A stretch of 64,000 nucleotides of DNA from Guptibacillus hwajinpoensis (GTDB lineage: Bacteria > Bacillota > Bacilli > Bacillales > Guptibacillaceae). The stretch is taken from positions 434,001 through 498,000 of the forward strand of contig NZ_JAIVKU010000004.1 of assembly GCF_020524165.1 (NCBI RefSeq), written 5' to 3'. Positions 45,936 through 54,782 of this stretch are shown here, one piece after another. Position numbers and translations under genes: made by a program. The notes under the pieces were generated by a model that was given only the letters and a program-made list of their open reading frames with translations, searched no databases and was not told the DNA's origin. How positions within the stretch are numbered: the stretch's first letter is position 1; each line of letters opens with the position of its first letter.

Positions 45936-46845
45936 AATTTTCTAGAAAAAATGATAATTGTTTTATAGAAGTCATTCCCTGACCAACGGATGAAGCGATG
46001 CTTGATAACAGTGGACGTGTACAAACATCTCCTGCAGCATATACGTATGGAAGAGACGTTTCACCAAATGCATTGCACTTAATATAGCCTTCCTGATCCA
46101 TTTCAATTCCTTGACGGTAGGGATTGGTGTTTGGTTGAACGCCGATTCGAATAAAAATCCCCTCTACTTCAATCGTTTTAGATAGGCCTTTAGAGGATAA
46201 GGATAACGCTTTTCCTTTACCTTCAATTTGATTCACGATTGTTTCGGTGAGAATTGTGATGTTCTCGTGTTCTAATACAGGATCTTTAAATTCTTGACGG
46301 GCCTTAAAATGAGTAGAACGGTGAATGAGTGTGACTTTTGCTCCAGCTTCAGCAAGTAACAATGCACCTTCAAAAGCTCGATCACCGCCACCTATTACCG
46401 CTACATTTTTGTTAATGAATTTACCTTTATCTCTAGTCGCTGAATAGACTTCGTTCTGATCAATCATTTCTTGCTCTCCAGGAACATCTAGTTTTCGAGG
46501 TGATGAACCTGTCGCAATAAGCAATGCACGAAATTCGTATGTATGATCAGCAGATGTTTTAAGAATTTTCTTCTCCCAATTAATCGATTTAACAGGCGAA
46601 TTCAATGCATATTCAAATTTGATTTCGTCAGCATGCTTTTTAAATTGTTTTTTTAGATACTTGCCATTAGGTGCGATTATTCCAGGATAATCAACGATTT
46701 GATTGTAAATCGTGTTTAATTGTCCACCGAGATCTTTCTTTTCTTCCAGAAGCAAATGATTAAGTCCGAGGCGTTTTGCCCATATTGCTGCCGATATTCC
46801 AGCAGGGCCACCTCCAATAATAAGGAGATCTTTTTTGGAATTCAC
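45934..46845 (-). CDS. Thioredoxin-reductase-like flavoprotein lacking the redox CxxC
   Basis: About 303 residues. FAD-binding GGGPAG (11-16), the central NAD(P)H-binding IGGGDRAFEGA (about 151-161) and C-terminal VYAAGDVCT are all as in TrxB. The CATC disulfide is replaced by SATR (S135, R138), so thioredoxin reduction is unlikely; a ferredoxin/flavodoxin- or other-substrate reductase is possible. GTG 46845 follows GAGGGC; TTG 46884 would overlap the upstream gene. Its operon partner is the HAD nucleotidase 10 nt upstream. Confidence 0.8.
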   Translation of the reverse strand: MNSKKDLLIIGGGPAGISAAIWAKRLGLNHLLLEEKKDLGGQLNTIYNQIVDYPGIIAPNGKYLKKQFKKHADEIKFEYALNSPVKSINWEKKILKTSADHTYEFRALLIATGSSPRKLDVPGEQEMIDQNEVYSATRDKGKFINKNVAVIGGGDRAFEGALLLAEAGAKVTLIHRSTHFKARQEFKDPVLEHENITILTETIVNQIEGKGKALSLSSKGLSKTIEVEGIFIRIGVQPNTNPYRQGIEMDQEGYIKCNAFGETSLPYVYAAGDVCTRPLLSSIASSVGQGMTSIKQLSFFLEN

Positions 46846-46855
46846 AACTTTGCCC

Positions 46856-47389
46856 TCACTTCCATGTTGCGAGCCATTTTTCAAACTCTAGCCAATTGTT
46901 AACACGAGGAACATCAATCTCTGCATTATAAGGATAGTTCATAGCAATTGCTGTTCGACCAGAATTTTTAAACGCCATGAGATTATGGGGCGCATCATCA
47001 AATAACAAATCACCGCGGATCATTTCTTTTCGATGAGAGAAAATTAAGTTGTGCTTACCGATAAAGGGGAGGTTTTTCTCAACCCACTGTTCTTTTTCAG
47101 TATAAGCATATGTACGGCTACTAGTTACAATTAGAACATCATAGAGTAAAGAGAGACGCTTAAGAACTTCGAGAGCGTTCGGAAGAGGCTTTAAATGAAG
47201 AAACATTCCTGGCTGATCCAGATAACTATAAATTTTCTCGCCACATTCACTTTTTACGTAATCTTCAGAACGCCAGCACTTCAGTTTCTCAACAGATAAA
47301 TTATCTTGATAATCTTTGTTATATCTTCGATGCCATTCTGACATCAAATCACAAATAACTGAATCCATATCAATTAAGATGGTTTTCAT
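46856..47389 (-). CDS. 5'(3')-deoxyribonucleotidase (NT5C-type HAD phosphatase)
   Basis: About 177 residues. HAD motif I is DMDSVICD (normally DxDGV; D and D kept), motif II SRTYAYTEKEQWVEKNLP, motif III/IV FDDAPHNL. It dephosphorylates deoxyribonucleoside monophosphates. ATG 47389 gives MKTILIDMDSV; the longer frame to 47413 has no better site. It lies 10 nt upstream of the TrxR-like gene in the same direction. Confidence 0.82.
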   Translation of the reverse strand: MKTILIDMDSVICDLMSEWHRRYNKDYQDNLSVEKLKCWRSEDYVKSECGEKIYSYLDQPGMFLHLKPLPNALEVLKRLSLLYDVLIVTSSRTYAYTEKEQWVEKNLPFIGKHNLIFSHRKEMIRGDLLFDDAPHNLMAFKNSGRTAIAMNYPYNAEIDVPRVNNWLEFEKWLATWK

Positions 47390-47461
47390 TGGATCACTTC
47401 TTTCATCATGCATTCTTTATCACTATAACAGCGAATAGAGAATGGAACAATTCTAGCCATG

Positions 47462-47490
47462 TAAAAAGCAAGAACCAATTGGTTCTTGCT
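47462..47490 (-). terminator. Terminator of the YjcZ gene
   Basis: AGCAAGAACC/GGTTCTTGCT (47467-47490) with loop AATT, followed on the minus strand by a T-run. Confidence 0.85.
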
Positions 47491-47497
47491 CTGTGGA

Positions 47498-47662
47498 CTA
47501 GCATTTAATGAAAGCTGTTCCTACAATGATAAGCAGGATGAAAAGAACGACAATTAGCGCGAAGCCATTTCCAGCTGGACGATGACACGGCATTCCATAA
47601 GAAGCTCCAGCAACTGGCTGATAAGGTTCGTTTCCGTATGGTGCATTGTTTGCATGATACAT
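47498..47662 (-). CDS. YjcZ-family sporulation peptide
   Basis: 54 residues: a Tyr/Pro/Asn-rich hydrophilic N-terminus and a C-terminal membrane helix GFALIVVLFILLIIVGTAF, the YjcZ-family signature of small sporulation peptides. Function unknown. AAAGGGGGACC precedes the ATG. It has its own terminator. Confidence 0.8.
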   Translation of the reverse strand: MYHANNAPYGNEPYQPVAGASYGMPCHRPAGNGFALIVVLFILLIIVGTAFIKC

Positions 47663-47772
47663 ATTAGGTCCCCCTTTAATTTCTCTTTCCTTATCACTGT
47701 ATGTTGTCGTCTAGAAATGATATAGGCGGGAGCGGAGGAGAACCTAAATTAGGTGAATGTCCAAGAACAAAT

Positions 47773-49155
47773 TCAAGAACTAATGCCTTTATCTTTCGTT
47801 TGAGCTTGTTTTAGGAAATTATATTTGTAATCGTCCGTTAGCTCTTTCACTTCCTTACTAAGGAATAGGATGGCGATAACATTTGGAATAACAAACAAAG
47901 CAAGGGTAATGTCAACAAGTTCCCAAACAAATTGAAGTCCTCCTATGGCACCTACAAAAATTGAAAGAATATAAATAAGGCGCATGACTCTTGAAAAAGG
48001 GATGCCAAATAAATACTCAGCTTGTTTTTCGCCGTAAAATACCAGCACGCCGATTGTACTAATCACAAAAATCAATAACAAGGAAGAAACAAAAATCGGA
48101 CCCCATGTTGGCCCCATAAGTCCTGAAAAAGCATCTGATACCATATCTGCTGCATTAGAAGGCTTGACATCTTTCCAGGCGCCTGATAGAAGTACTGTGA
48201 ATGCAGTCACTGTACAAAGGACGATGGTGTCAATAAAAACACTGAAGATGCCCCATAATCCCTGTCTACACGGGTGAGGAGTATGTGCGGCAGAATGAGC
48301 AATCGAAGCTGTACCCATTCCAGCCTCATTCGAATAAAGTCCCCGAGCAAGTCCCCATCTAACTGCTGCAGCAAATCCAGCTCCAGCAAATCCACCCGCA
48401 GCAGAGATCGGCTGAAACGCGTGTACGAAAATAAGGCTCATGACGTTTGGAAACTCCTCGATATTAATAATCATGACGCCGATAGCACCTGCAATATATG
48501 TAAGAACCATAAATGGAACAATTTTTTCAGCTACTGCACCGATTCTTCGAATTCCACCGAGTACAACAGCTGTAATCAGAATAATTAAAATAACGCCAGT
48601 AAGCCATGTAGGTAATCCGAACGAACTTTCTGAAAGAGTTGAGATAGAATTTGTTTGAACCATGACACTTGGAATGATTTCAATCATTAACCCAAAAGCG
48701 AAGAGAGAAGAAGCAAATTTCCAACCTAACCCTTTCCGTATGTAGTACATAGGGCCACCCACATAAACCCCGTTTTTATCTTCTTCACGATATTTGATAC
48801 CGAGCACTATTTCAGAAAATTTAGTTGACATGCCGATAATGGAAACTACCCACATCCAAAAGATTGCACCTGGTCCCCCGAATGCAATAGCAACAGGAAC
48901 CCCAACAATGTTTGTTGCTCCTGCTGTGGAAGCTAAAGCTGAAGCAAATGCTTGAAAGGGAGAGATTGTGCCATCTCCTTTTTCTTTTTTAAACACTTTC
49001 CCAATCGTATGTTTTAAAGCGTGAGGAAAAAACAGAACTTGAAAAAAACCGAGACGTATTGTTAAAAACAATCCACCGCCTAACAGTAGGATCATCATTG
49101 GATAACCCCAGATAAAAGCGGAAAATTCCGTAATTGCATTTAAAATAACGTCCAT
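47773..49155 (-). CDS. Sodium:alanine symporter family protein (AGCS)
   Basis: About 460 residues with about ten to eleven membrane helices. Na+-coupled uptake of alanine, glycine or similar. Signatures: GDGTISPFQAFASALASTAGATNIVGVPVAIAFGGPGAIFWMW and ARGLYSNEAGMGTASIAHSAAHTPHP. ATG 49155 is 8 nt after AAGGAG; ATG 49161 is too close. No clear operon partner; kynU and coat genes lie upstream. Confidence 0.92.
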   Translation of the reverse strand: MDVILNAITEFSAFIWGYPMMILLLGGGLFLTIRLGFFQVLFFPHALKHTIGKVFKKEKGDGTISPFQAFASALASTAGATNIVGVPVAIAFGGPGAIFWMWVVSIIGMSTKFSEIVLGIKYREEDKNGVYVGGPMYYIRKGLGWKFASSLFAFGLMIEIIPSVMVQTNSISTLSESSFGLPTWLTGVILIILITAVVLGGIRRIGAVAEKIVPFMVLTYIAGAIGVMIINIEEFPNVMSLIFVHAFQPISAAGGFAGAGFAAAVRWGLARGLYSNEAGMGTASIAHSAAHTPHPCRQGLWGIFSVFIDTIVLCTVTAFTVLLSGAWKDVKPSNAADMVSDAFSGLMGPTWGPIFVSSLLLIFVISTIGVLVFYGEKQAEYLFGIPFSRVMRLIYILSIFVGAIGGLQFVWELVDITLALFVIPNVIAILFLSKEVKELTDDYKYNFLKQAQTKDKGISS

Positions 49156-49253
49156 CGCCATCACTCCTTATATGTAGTACTAGTTTAATTATCCATATAG
49201 TGGGAAGGCGAAACGTTATTTGTAAAATTATGAAAAAATGAGCATAAAGACAC

Positions 49254-49275
49254 AGAGCCGGTTTTCACCGGCTCT
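49254..49275 (-). terminator. Terminator of the coat-like genes
   Basis: AGAGCCGGT/ACCGGCTCT (49254-49275), loop of four, with a short T-rich tail on the minus strand. Confidence 0.6.
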
Positions 49276-49278
49276 TAC

Positions 49279-49563
49279 TTAATGCATTTGGGGTGGCTGA
49301 TTATTTTGTTGTGGTTCCGAACCGCTTAGTTGGTTCTTAACTTGTTGGATCTCATTCATTTGAGCAGGCGCGGCAGGTTGGTAGTACCCTTTCTGCTTAG
49401 CATACTGATAAAGATTATACTGTCTTTGTTCATCTGTATTACGAATCTGTTGAAGAGCTTGACGGAGCTGCTGGTTATCAGCTTGAGAAATCACGCTGCC
49501 GTAATTACTTAAGCTGCTGTTTAACACGGATAAATAGTCATTCACCATATCTTTTTCGTTCAT
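49279..49563 (-). CDS. CotF-like spore coat protein
   Basis: 94 residues, CotF/DUF-type helical hairpin with Gln/Asn-rich content: NEKDMVNDYLSVLNSSLSNYG, NTDEQRQYNLYQYAKQKGYYQPA near the C-terminal, both typical of the CotF family. It lies 11 nt downstream of a related small gene, so the two are likely coexpressed late in sporulation. Confidence 0.85.
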   Translation of the reverse strand: MNEKDMVNDYLSVLNSSLSNYGSVISQADNQQLRQALQQIRNTDEQRQYNLYQYAKQKGYYQPAAPAQMNEIQQVKNQLSGSEPQQNNQPPQMH

Positions 49564-49574
49564 TATAACCCTCC

Positions 49575-49760
49575 TTAGCTTAAAAAGCCCATCAGTTGTT
49601 GTTGCGTATTACGAGCATCTTGTGCATCTTTCTGTAACATTTGTTTCAGCTGGGGGCAAGTACACGATTGAGCATACGAATCAAGTTTGTTTGCGAGTGT
49701 TTCGTGGCCGCCAATCATATGTCGCAAGTTTTGAAGTTCTAGTTCGTTAAGTTGACTCAT
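49575..49760 (-). CDS. Small CotF-related coat-like protein
   Basis: 61 residues, helical (NELELQNLRHMIGGHETLANK, SYAQSCTCPQLKQML), resembling the short partner proteins found beside CotF-like genes. A CTC pair of Cys may bind metal or form disulfides. GGAGGG precedes ATG 49760; the longer upstream frame overlaps kynU and is not used. Pairs with the next coat-like gene. Confidence 0.78.
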   Translation of the reverse strand: MSQLNELELQNLRHMIGGHETLANKLDSYAQSCTCPQLKQMLQKDAQDARNTQQQLMGFLS

Positions 49761-49824
49761 CCAGTTTCCCTCCTTCATTGGAATCATGTTTAGTATGAAT
49801 GGGGAGGTTTGGAAATATGCAAAC

Positions 49825-51102
49825 TTAAGCGATAACATTTCGTTTATTAGAAAATTGTTGATACGTTTTTTCCTGCATGATGGATTTAAGAATCTCTGCA
49901 ACGTGATAAACGTCTTCATAAGATGAATAAAGGGCAATTGGTGCAAGTCTAATCACATTTGGTGCGCGAAAGTCCGGAATGACGCCCTCTTGTTTTAATG
50001 CCTTGCAGATACGAGCGGCTTCATCATGCTCAAGGCAAACATGTCCACCGCGACGATCATCTTCTAAAGGGTTCGTAATAACAAAACCATCCTCGAGTAA
50101 GTTTTCTTGAACGAGACTTATTAAATATCTAGTAAGAGAGAGAGATTTCGTTCGTATATTTTCAATGCCTGCCTCATTCATTAAATCCAATGCACCGATT
50201 AATGGGGCCATGCTAAATATATGAGGGGTTCCAATTTGATAAGCACCTGCCGTTTCAGCGGGAGTAAGCTTATGACTCATATCAAATTGCACTTCTTTCT
50301 TCGAACCAAACCATCCTGCAAGACCAGGTCGCCGCCCAAGGTGGTTTTCGTGAACAAAAAGACCGCCAACACCACCTGGTCCGCTGTTTAAGTATTTATA
50401 TGTACACCAAACGGCAAAGTCTACCTTCCATTCGTGAAGACTATGGGGGATAGCCCCAATTGAATGAGCCAAATCAAATCCAATAATTGCTCCATGATCA
50501 TGTGCTGCTTTCGTTAGTTTCTCAATATCAAGTAACTGTCCGCTTCGATAGAGAACGGAAGGGAGGAGAATGAGGGCAACTGTCTCATCTATTGCCTCAA
50601 TGATGTCATCTTCTGATAACGTTCTTCCATTGTGACTTGGCACTTGAATAAGGTGAGTTTCTGGTGATAAACCATGAAGTTCAAGTTGACTTTGCATTGC
50701 ATAAATATCCGAAGGGAATGTAAGAGAGTCAGCAAGAATTTTCGTTTTATGACCGGATGGCTTAAAAAATGTGGCAAGCATCTGATGGAGGTTGGTCGTA
50801 ATCGAGCCAGTTATCATGGTTTCAGAAGGGTGAGCGCCAATTAAGTTTGATGTCATTTCTCCAAGATTCTCAGCCATATAAAACCAAGGTTGTTGGCCAT
50901 CAGTCCAACCGTCGATTCCATGATGTTTCCAATCTTCAAGCGATTGAAGAAGGGAGAATTCAGCTCTTTTTGAAAGAAGTCCAAGAGAATTCCCATCCAT
51001 GTAGAACGTGCTGGAGTTTAAATAAAATTCATGCCGGTACTTTGCCAGTGGGTCTTTCTTGTCGAATTGTTTAGCATTTGTAATGGATTGTGATAAACTC
51101 AT
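49825..51102 (-). CDS. kynU: Kynureninase
   Basis: PLP enzyme splitting kynurenine to anthranilate and alanine. About 425 residues: [34 protein letters not shown] and the PLP lysine in [13 protein letters not shown], plus GWFGSKK and RVRLAP-like [11 protein letters not shown] 51102 follows AAGGAG by 9 nt. No kynA or kynB is nearby. Anthranilate made here could feed trpD, or serve Trp breakdown. Confidence 0.93.
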   Translation of the reverse strand: MSLSQSITNAKQFDKKDPLAKYRHEFYLNSSTFYMDGNSLGLLSKRAEFSLLQSLEDWKHHGIDGWTDGQQPWFYMAENLGEMTSNLIGAHPSETMITGSITTNLHQMLATFFKPSGHKTKILADSLTFPSDIYAMQSQLELHGLSPETHLIQVPSHNGRTLSEDDIIEAIDETVALILLPSVLYRSGQLLDIEKLTKAAHDHGAIIGFDLAHSIGAIPHSLHEWKVDFAVWCTYKYLNSGPGGVGGLFVHENHLGRRPGLAGWFGSKKEVQFDMSHKLTPAETAGAYQIGTPHIFSMAPLIGALDLMNEAGIENIRTKSLSLTRYLISLVQENLLEDGFVITNPLEDDRRGGHVCLEHDEAARICKALKQEGVIPDFRAPNVIRLAPIALYSSYEDVYHVAEILKSIMQEKTYQQFSNKRNVIA

Positions 51103-51207
51103 ATGAAACAACTCCTTTTCTATCACTTATCGTATGAGAGGGTTAAGGACCTGTCAACGCTTTCACTCTTCGCTCAAAAAACTTTTTATGTTTTTTTGGA
51201 ATAACAA

Positions 51208-51237
51208 TTGACATGATAAATAACCTAATGGTATATT
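51208..51237 (+). promoter_or_regulatory. tRNA cluster promoter
   Basis: TTGACA (51208-51213), 18-bp spacer, TATATT (51232-51237), about 28 nt before the first tRNA. Confidence 0.7.
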
Positions 51238-51264
51238 ATTAAACGTCGCTGATGCACAGCACAT

Positions 51265-51349
51265 GCGGGTGTGGCGGAATTGGCAGACGCGCTAGACTTA
51301 GGATCTAGTGTCTTACGACGTGGGGGTTCAAGTCCCTTCACCCGCACCA
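51265..51349 (+). tRNA. tRNA-Leu (anticodon TAG)
   Basis: 85-nt class II tRNA; acceptor GCGGGTG/CACCCGC, anticodon loop CTTAGGA, GTTCAAGTC T-loop, encoded CCA. Confidence 0.96.
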
Positions 51350-51359
51350 TATATTTTTT

Positions 51360-51436
<77 letters not shown>

Positions 51437-51450
51437 TACATAATGTAAGT

Positions 51451-51527
51451 GGCGGTGTAGCTCAGCTGGCTAGAGCGTACGGTTCATACCCGTGAGGTCG
51501 GGGGTTCGATCCCCTCCGCCGCTACCA
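51451..51527 (+). tRNA. tRNA-Met, elongator (anticodon CAT)
   Basis: 77 nt; acceptor GGCGGTG/CGCCGCT, anticodon loop TTCATAC, encoded CCA. It lacks the initiator features (three G-C pairs in the anticodon stem, 1-72 mismatch of the C-A type) and resembles the B. subtilis elongator; a lysidine Ile tRNA is less likely. Confidence 0.92.
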
Positions 51528-51543
51528 TAAACAATTTCATCAT

Positions 51544-51628
51544 GGAGGGGTAGCGAAGTGGCTAAACGCGGCGGACTGTAAATCCGCTCCCTCAGGGTTC
51601 GGCGGTTCGAATCCGTCCCCCTCCACCA
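51544..51628 (+). tRNA. tRNA-Tyr (anticodon GTA)
   Basis: 85-nt class II tRNA; acceptor GGAGGGG/CCCCTCC, anticodon loop CTGTAAA, encoded CCA. Confidence 0.96.
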
Positions 51629-51632
51629 TGAT

Positions 51633-51707
51633 TGGGCTATAGCCAAGCGGTAAGGCAACGGATTTTGATTCCGTCATGCGCTGGTTCGAATCCAGCTAGC
51701 CCAGCCA
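51633..51707 (+). tRNA. tRNA-Gln (anticodon TTG)
   Basis: 75 nt; acceptor TGGGCTA/TAGCCCA, anticodon loop TTTTGAT, encoded CCA. Confidence 0.96.
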
Positions 51708-51711
51708 TTTT

Positions 51712-51785
51712 GCGGGTGTAGTTTAGTGGTAAAACCTCAGCCTTCCAAGCTGATGTCGTGGGTTCGATCCCCATCACCCGCTCCA
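51712..51785 (+). tRNA. tRNA-Gly (anticodon TCC)
   Basis: 74 nt; acceptor GCGGGTG/CACCCGC, anticodon loop CTTCCAA, encoded CCA. Confidence 0.96.
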
Positions 51786-51876
51786 ATACATATTTTTCGA
51801 GAAGAAAATGAGAACGATCTTCCCATCTTAATTTAACTCGTGATATACTTAAGATGTAGTCACTTCTCTATATCAT

Positions 51877-51950
51877 GCGCCTTTAGCTCAGCAGGATAGA
51901 GCAACAGCCTTCTAAGCTGTGGGTCAGAGGTTCGAATCCTCTAAGGCGCA
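51877..51950 (+). tRNA. tRNA-Arg (anticodon TCT), no encoded CCA
   Basis: 74 nt; acceptor GCGCCTT/AAGGCGC plus discriminator A, anticodon loop CTTCTAA. Followed by TTCC, so the CCA must be added by the Cca enzyme. It lies 91 nt after the others, with TATACT at 51844-51849 as a possible separate -10. Confidence 0.95.
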
Positions 51951-51955
51951 TTCCA

Positions 51956-51996
51956 AAGATCCCTTGAATAGCATTGCTATTCAAGGGATCTTTTTT
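51956..51996 (+). terminator. tRNA cluster terminator
   Basis: AAAGATCCCTTGAATAGC (51956-51973), loop ATT, matching arm GCTATTCAAGGGATCTTTTTT; long perfect stem with a T-run. Confidence 0.95.
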
Positions 51997-52078
51997 GTTT
52001 TACACATGAGTGTTTGCACATATAATAAATTTCCAATAAACTAGTATTGAATTCATTTTAGAGAAAACTGGTGACTGA

Positions 52079-53383
52079 ATGAAACAATATAAAGGAAGAA
52101 TCATTTCAGTACTTACATTTTTTACAGCGATTTTACTATGGGACTACTGGCTTTATTCAGTTAATGGAATACGAATTAATTGGTTAATAGATATTCTATT
52201 TACACTTTCCATCCTAATCATCGTCTGGTGGTATGCATCATACTATGATCGTTCTTCACAGTGGTTATCCAAATTAAAACAAAGCGAAGAACGCTCAAGA
52301 AAACTTTCAGACAAGTACAATAGTGTTATCAATAGTTTGAATGATGTTGTGTTCCAAAGTGGCAAGGATGGTAGTTGGATATGGTTAAATAAGGCGTGGA
52401 CGGAGTTAACTGGCTATGATGTACAGGAGTCGATTGGTACATATGGTTTATCTTATGTTCATCCTGAGGATCGCTCACTTTTTTTTACGGCGTTAGCTAG
52501 GTTTCGCGATCATCAAGAAAATTCGGCCGTGTTCGAATCTCGCATCCAAAAAAAGGGTGGCGGATACGTCTGGTGTGAAGTCTTTCTCAAATTTGAAACG
52601 ACAATGAAAGGCAGATTTGAAGGAATGACGGGATCGATCAAAGATCAGTCATTTCGAAAAAAATCTGAAGAACAGCTACTAAAAACAAATGAAGATCTAG
52701 CTTATAAATCCGAAAAACTAGCAGCCGCGGCGCAATTAGCTGCTGGTATCGCTCATGAAGTGCGAAATCCATTAACGTCTATTAAAGGCTTTCTTCAGCT
52801 ACTAGAGAAAAAGGAGTCGAATGTTCCTTATTTTGAAATCATTTTTTCTGAAATCACTCGGATTGAATTAGTGTTAAGTGAACTATTAACGCTAGCTAAA
52901 CCGCAGCACACTGTTTTTGAAGATGTTGAAATAAAAGGATTGCTTAATCAGGTTGCAACTTTAATTGAGTCGAATGCGCTATTGAATAACGTTGTTTTAG
53001 ATACTGAACTAGGCAAGGAAGATGTATTTGTTTTTGCAGATTCTAATCAACTAAAACAAGTGCTCATTAACATTATGAAAAATGCGATTGAGGCAATGCA
53101 GGATACTGTCCACAGTCAGCTTCATTTGAAATTGGGTCTGGAACAAGAGTTTGTTTCGATTCAAATTAGTGACAACGGTTCTGGTATATCTAAACAGCAT
53201 ATGGATCGAGTAGGAGAACCTTTTTTTACTACGAAAGAAAGTGGCACTGGACTTGGATTATCTGTTTGTTTGAAGATTATTCAACATCACGAGGGTACGC
53301 TTTCGATTGAAAGTGAAGAAGGGCAGGGCTCGACTTTTGAAATAAAACTTCCTCGCTTAATTTTCGAACAGCAGAATAGGTAG
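52079..53383 (+). CDS. PAS-domain sensor histidine kinase (sporulation-kinase type), orphan
   Basis: 434 residues: two N-terminal membrane helices (about 8-28 and 34-54), a PAS domain (about 80-195, GSWIWLNKAWTELTGYDVQES), HisKA with H226 in AAGIAHEVRNPLTSIKGFL, and HATPase with the N box NIMKNAIEAM, DNGSGIS and GTGLGLSV. No response regulator gene is adjacent. This resembles KinD/KinE-type kinases that feed phosphate to Spo0F, but the target is inferred. ATG 52079 has a weak Shine-Dalgarno (ACTGGTGA). Confidence 0.85.
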   Translation: MKQYKGRIISVLTFFTAILLWDYWLYSVNGIRINWLIDILFTLSILIIVWWYASYYDRSSQWLSKLKQSEERSRKLSDKYNSVINSLNDVVFQSGKDGSWIWLNKAWTELTGYDVQESIGTYGLSYVHPEDRSLFFTALARFRDHQENSAVFESRIQKKGGGYVWCEVFLKFETTMKGRFEGMTGSIKDQSFRKKSEEQLLKTNEDLAYKSEKLAAAAQLAAGIAHEVRNPLTSIKGFLQLLEKKESNVPYFEIIFSEITRIELVLSELLTLAKPQHTVFEDVEIKGLLNQVATLIESNALLNNVVLDTELGKEDVFVFADSNQLKQVLINIMKNAIEAMQDTVHSQLHLKLGLEQEFVSIQISDNGSGISKQHMDRVGEPFFTTKESGTGLGLSVCLKIIQHHEGTLSIESEEGQGSTFEIKLPRLIFEQQNR

Positions 53384-53505
53384 AGTCCTTCAGCGTATTT
53401 TTACGTGAGATGTGGTAAAAACACGAATATTAAAGTGAATTTATGAGTATTTGTTCACTTTTAGAGAGAAAAACTTCTGTGCTTCTTTCGTTTTCTTTTG
53501 TTTTA

Positions 53506-53514
53506 TGCTACTAT
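53506..53514 (+). promoter_or_regulatory. folD extended -10 promoter
   Basis: TGCTACTAT at 53506-53514; the -35 region is poor (TTTCGT). It would start transcription near 53520, just ahead of the riboswitch. Confidence 0.5.
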
Positions 53515-53529
53515 ATCCGTAGAAATCAT

Positions 53530-53604
53530 TCGTTGCAGTAACTGACGACAAATGTGGAAGTAACCATAAGGGAGCTGTAATGGACAATGCCGGTCGTCTG
53601 GGCA
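53530..53604 (+). promoter_or_regulatory. ZTP (pfl-type) riboswitch upstream of folD
   Basis: Aptamer pattern: ACTGACGAC (53541-53549) pairs with GTCGT before the conserved end CTGGGCA, with TGTGG...CCATA forming a stem, then GGGAGC and GGACAATGCCGG. This is the pfl-motif layout that binds ZMP/ZTP and controls one-carbon genes such as folD. The hairpin AAAGAATG/CATTCTTT (53604-53628) after it may be the expression platform. Assigned by eye. Confidence 0.85.
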
Positions 53605-53651
53605 AAGAATGGCAGCTAGTCATTCTTTACCACTTTTCAGGAGGAATTCAT

Positions 53652-54497
53652 ATGACAAACGAAACAAAAATATTAGACGGTAAAGCAGTTGCTAATCGCA
53701 TAAAGGAAGAGTTAAAAACAAGAGTCGCATCTCTTAAAGAAAAAGGTGTGACACCAAGCCTAGTGACGATACTTGTTGGAGATGATCCATCTTCTGAGAC
53801 TTATGTAAGAATGAAAGGCAATGCGTGTGAGCGGGTAGGAATTACCTCTAAAAAAATTCACCTCTCTGAAGAAACAACAACTGAAACACTAGTACAAACA
53901 ATTGAAGAGTTAAACCAGGATGCTTCAGTGCATGGTATCTTGCTTCAACACCCTGTTCCATCTCAAATAGATGAACGTCTTGCTTTTGAAACCATTGCGA
54001 TTGAGAAAGATGTTGATGGTGTAACGAGTGCTGGATATGGCCAAACTGCTCTTGGTTTTGGAACCTATCCATCATGTACACCTGCTGCAATTATGAAAAT
54101 CATGGAAGACTACGATATTCAAGCTGAAGGAAAGCATGCTGTCGTGGTCGGTCGTAGTCCGATCCTAGGAAAACCAGTATCCGCTCTTTTATTAAATCAA
54201 AATGCAACAGTAACAACTTGCCATTCTAGAACCACTAACCTTGCTTCACATGTACAGCAAGCAGATATCGTCGTTGCTGCAGTAGGGAAGCCGGAATTTA
54301 TTAAAGGTGACTGGTTAAAAGACGGAGCTGTCGTGCTGGATGCTGGATATAACAAAGGAAACGTTGGAGATGTTGAATATGAAGCGGCTGCTAAGAAAAC
54401 GTCCTATATTACACCTGTTCCGGGGGGCGTAGGCCCGGTTACAATTGCGATGTTATTAAAACATACCGTTGACGCAGCTGAAAAAACAGTTCAATAA
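53652..54497 (+). CDS. folD: Bifunctional methylene-THF dehydrogenase / methenyl-THF cyclohydrolase
   Basis: Interconverts one-carbon THF derivatives for purine, thymidylate and formyl-Met. 281 residues: SETYVRMK with Tyr51 and Lys55 catalytic, GILLQHPVPSQI, KDVDGVTSAG, VVVGRSPILGKPVSALLL (NADP loop) and PVPGGVGPVT. ATG 53652 follows AGGAGG by 7 nt; upstream in-frame codons belong to the riboswitch and must not be used as start. Ends with a terminator. Confidence 0.96.
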   Translation: MTNETKILDGKAVANRIKEELKTRVASLKEKGVTPSLVTILVGDDPSSETYVRMKGNACERVGITSKKIHLSEETTTETLVQTIEELNQDASVHGILLQHPVPSQIDERLAFETIAIEKDVDGVTSAGYGQTALGFGTYPSCTPAAIMKIMEDYDIQAEGKHAVVVGRSPILGKPVSALLLNQNATVTTCHSRTTNLASHVQQADIVVAAVGKPEFIKGDWLKDGAVVLDAGYNKGNVGDVEYEAAAKKTSYITPVPGGVGPVTIAMLLKHTVDAAEKTVQ

Positions 54498-54507
54498 AAA
54501 GAATTGA

Positions 54508-54568
54508 AAAGTAGTTCCATTGGAGGAGGCCCCTTGTTTTAATGCGCTCCAAATGGAACTGCTTTTTT
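54508..54568 (+). terminator. folD terminator
   Basis: GTAGTTCCATTGGAG (about 54511-54525) pairs imperfectly with CTCCAAATGGAACTGC (54547-54562), then TTTTTT. The long loop includes a short T-run. Confidence 0.75.
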
Positions 54569-54782
54569 GTACCTTTACATACAAACGGGAAACTGGGAGT
54601 GTAGTAAGTCATGCATTTTCATGCGAGGGGTTAATAGAGTGCTAATGTATTCTCTATTTTAGTATTTTAAAAATATGTTACTATCAATGTAAAGAATCAT
54701 TTATGAAAGTGAATCCCAGTAAGGCTAGTTGCAATCGTTCTCATCTTACACCTTGCAGTAATATGAAAGGGGATACATCAGT

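Noticed and set aside
53580..53651. N-terminal extension of folD
   Set aside because: These codons coincide with the ZTP riboswitch; AGGAGG before ATG 53652 marks the real start.
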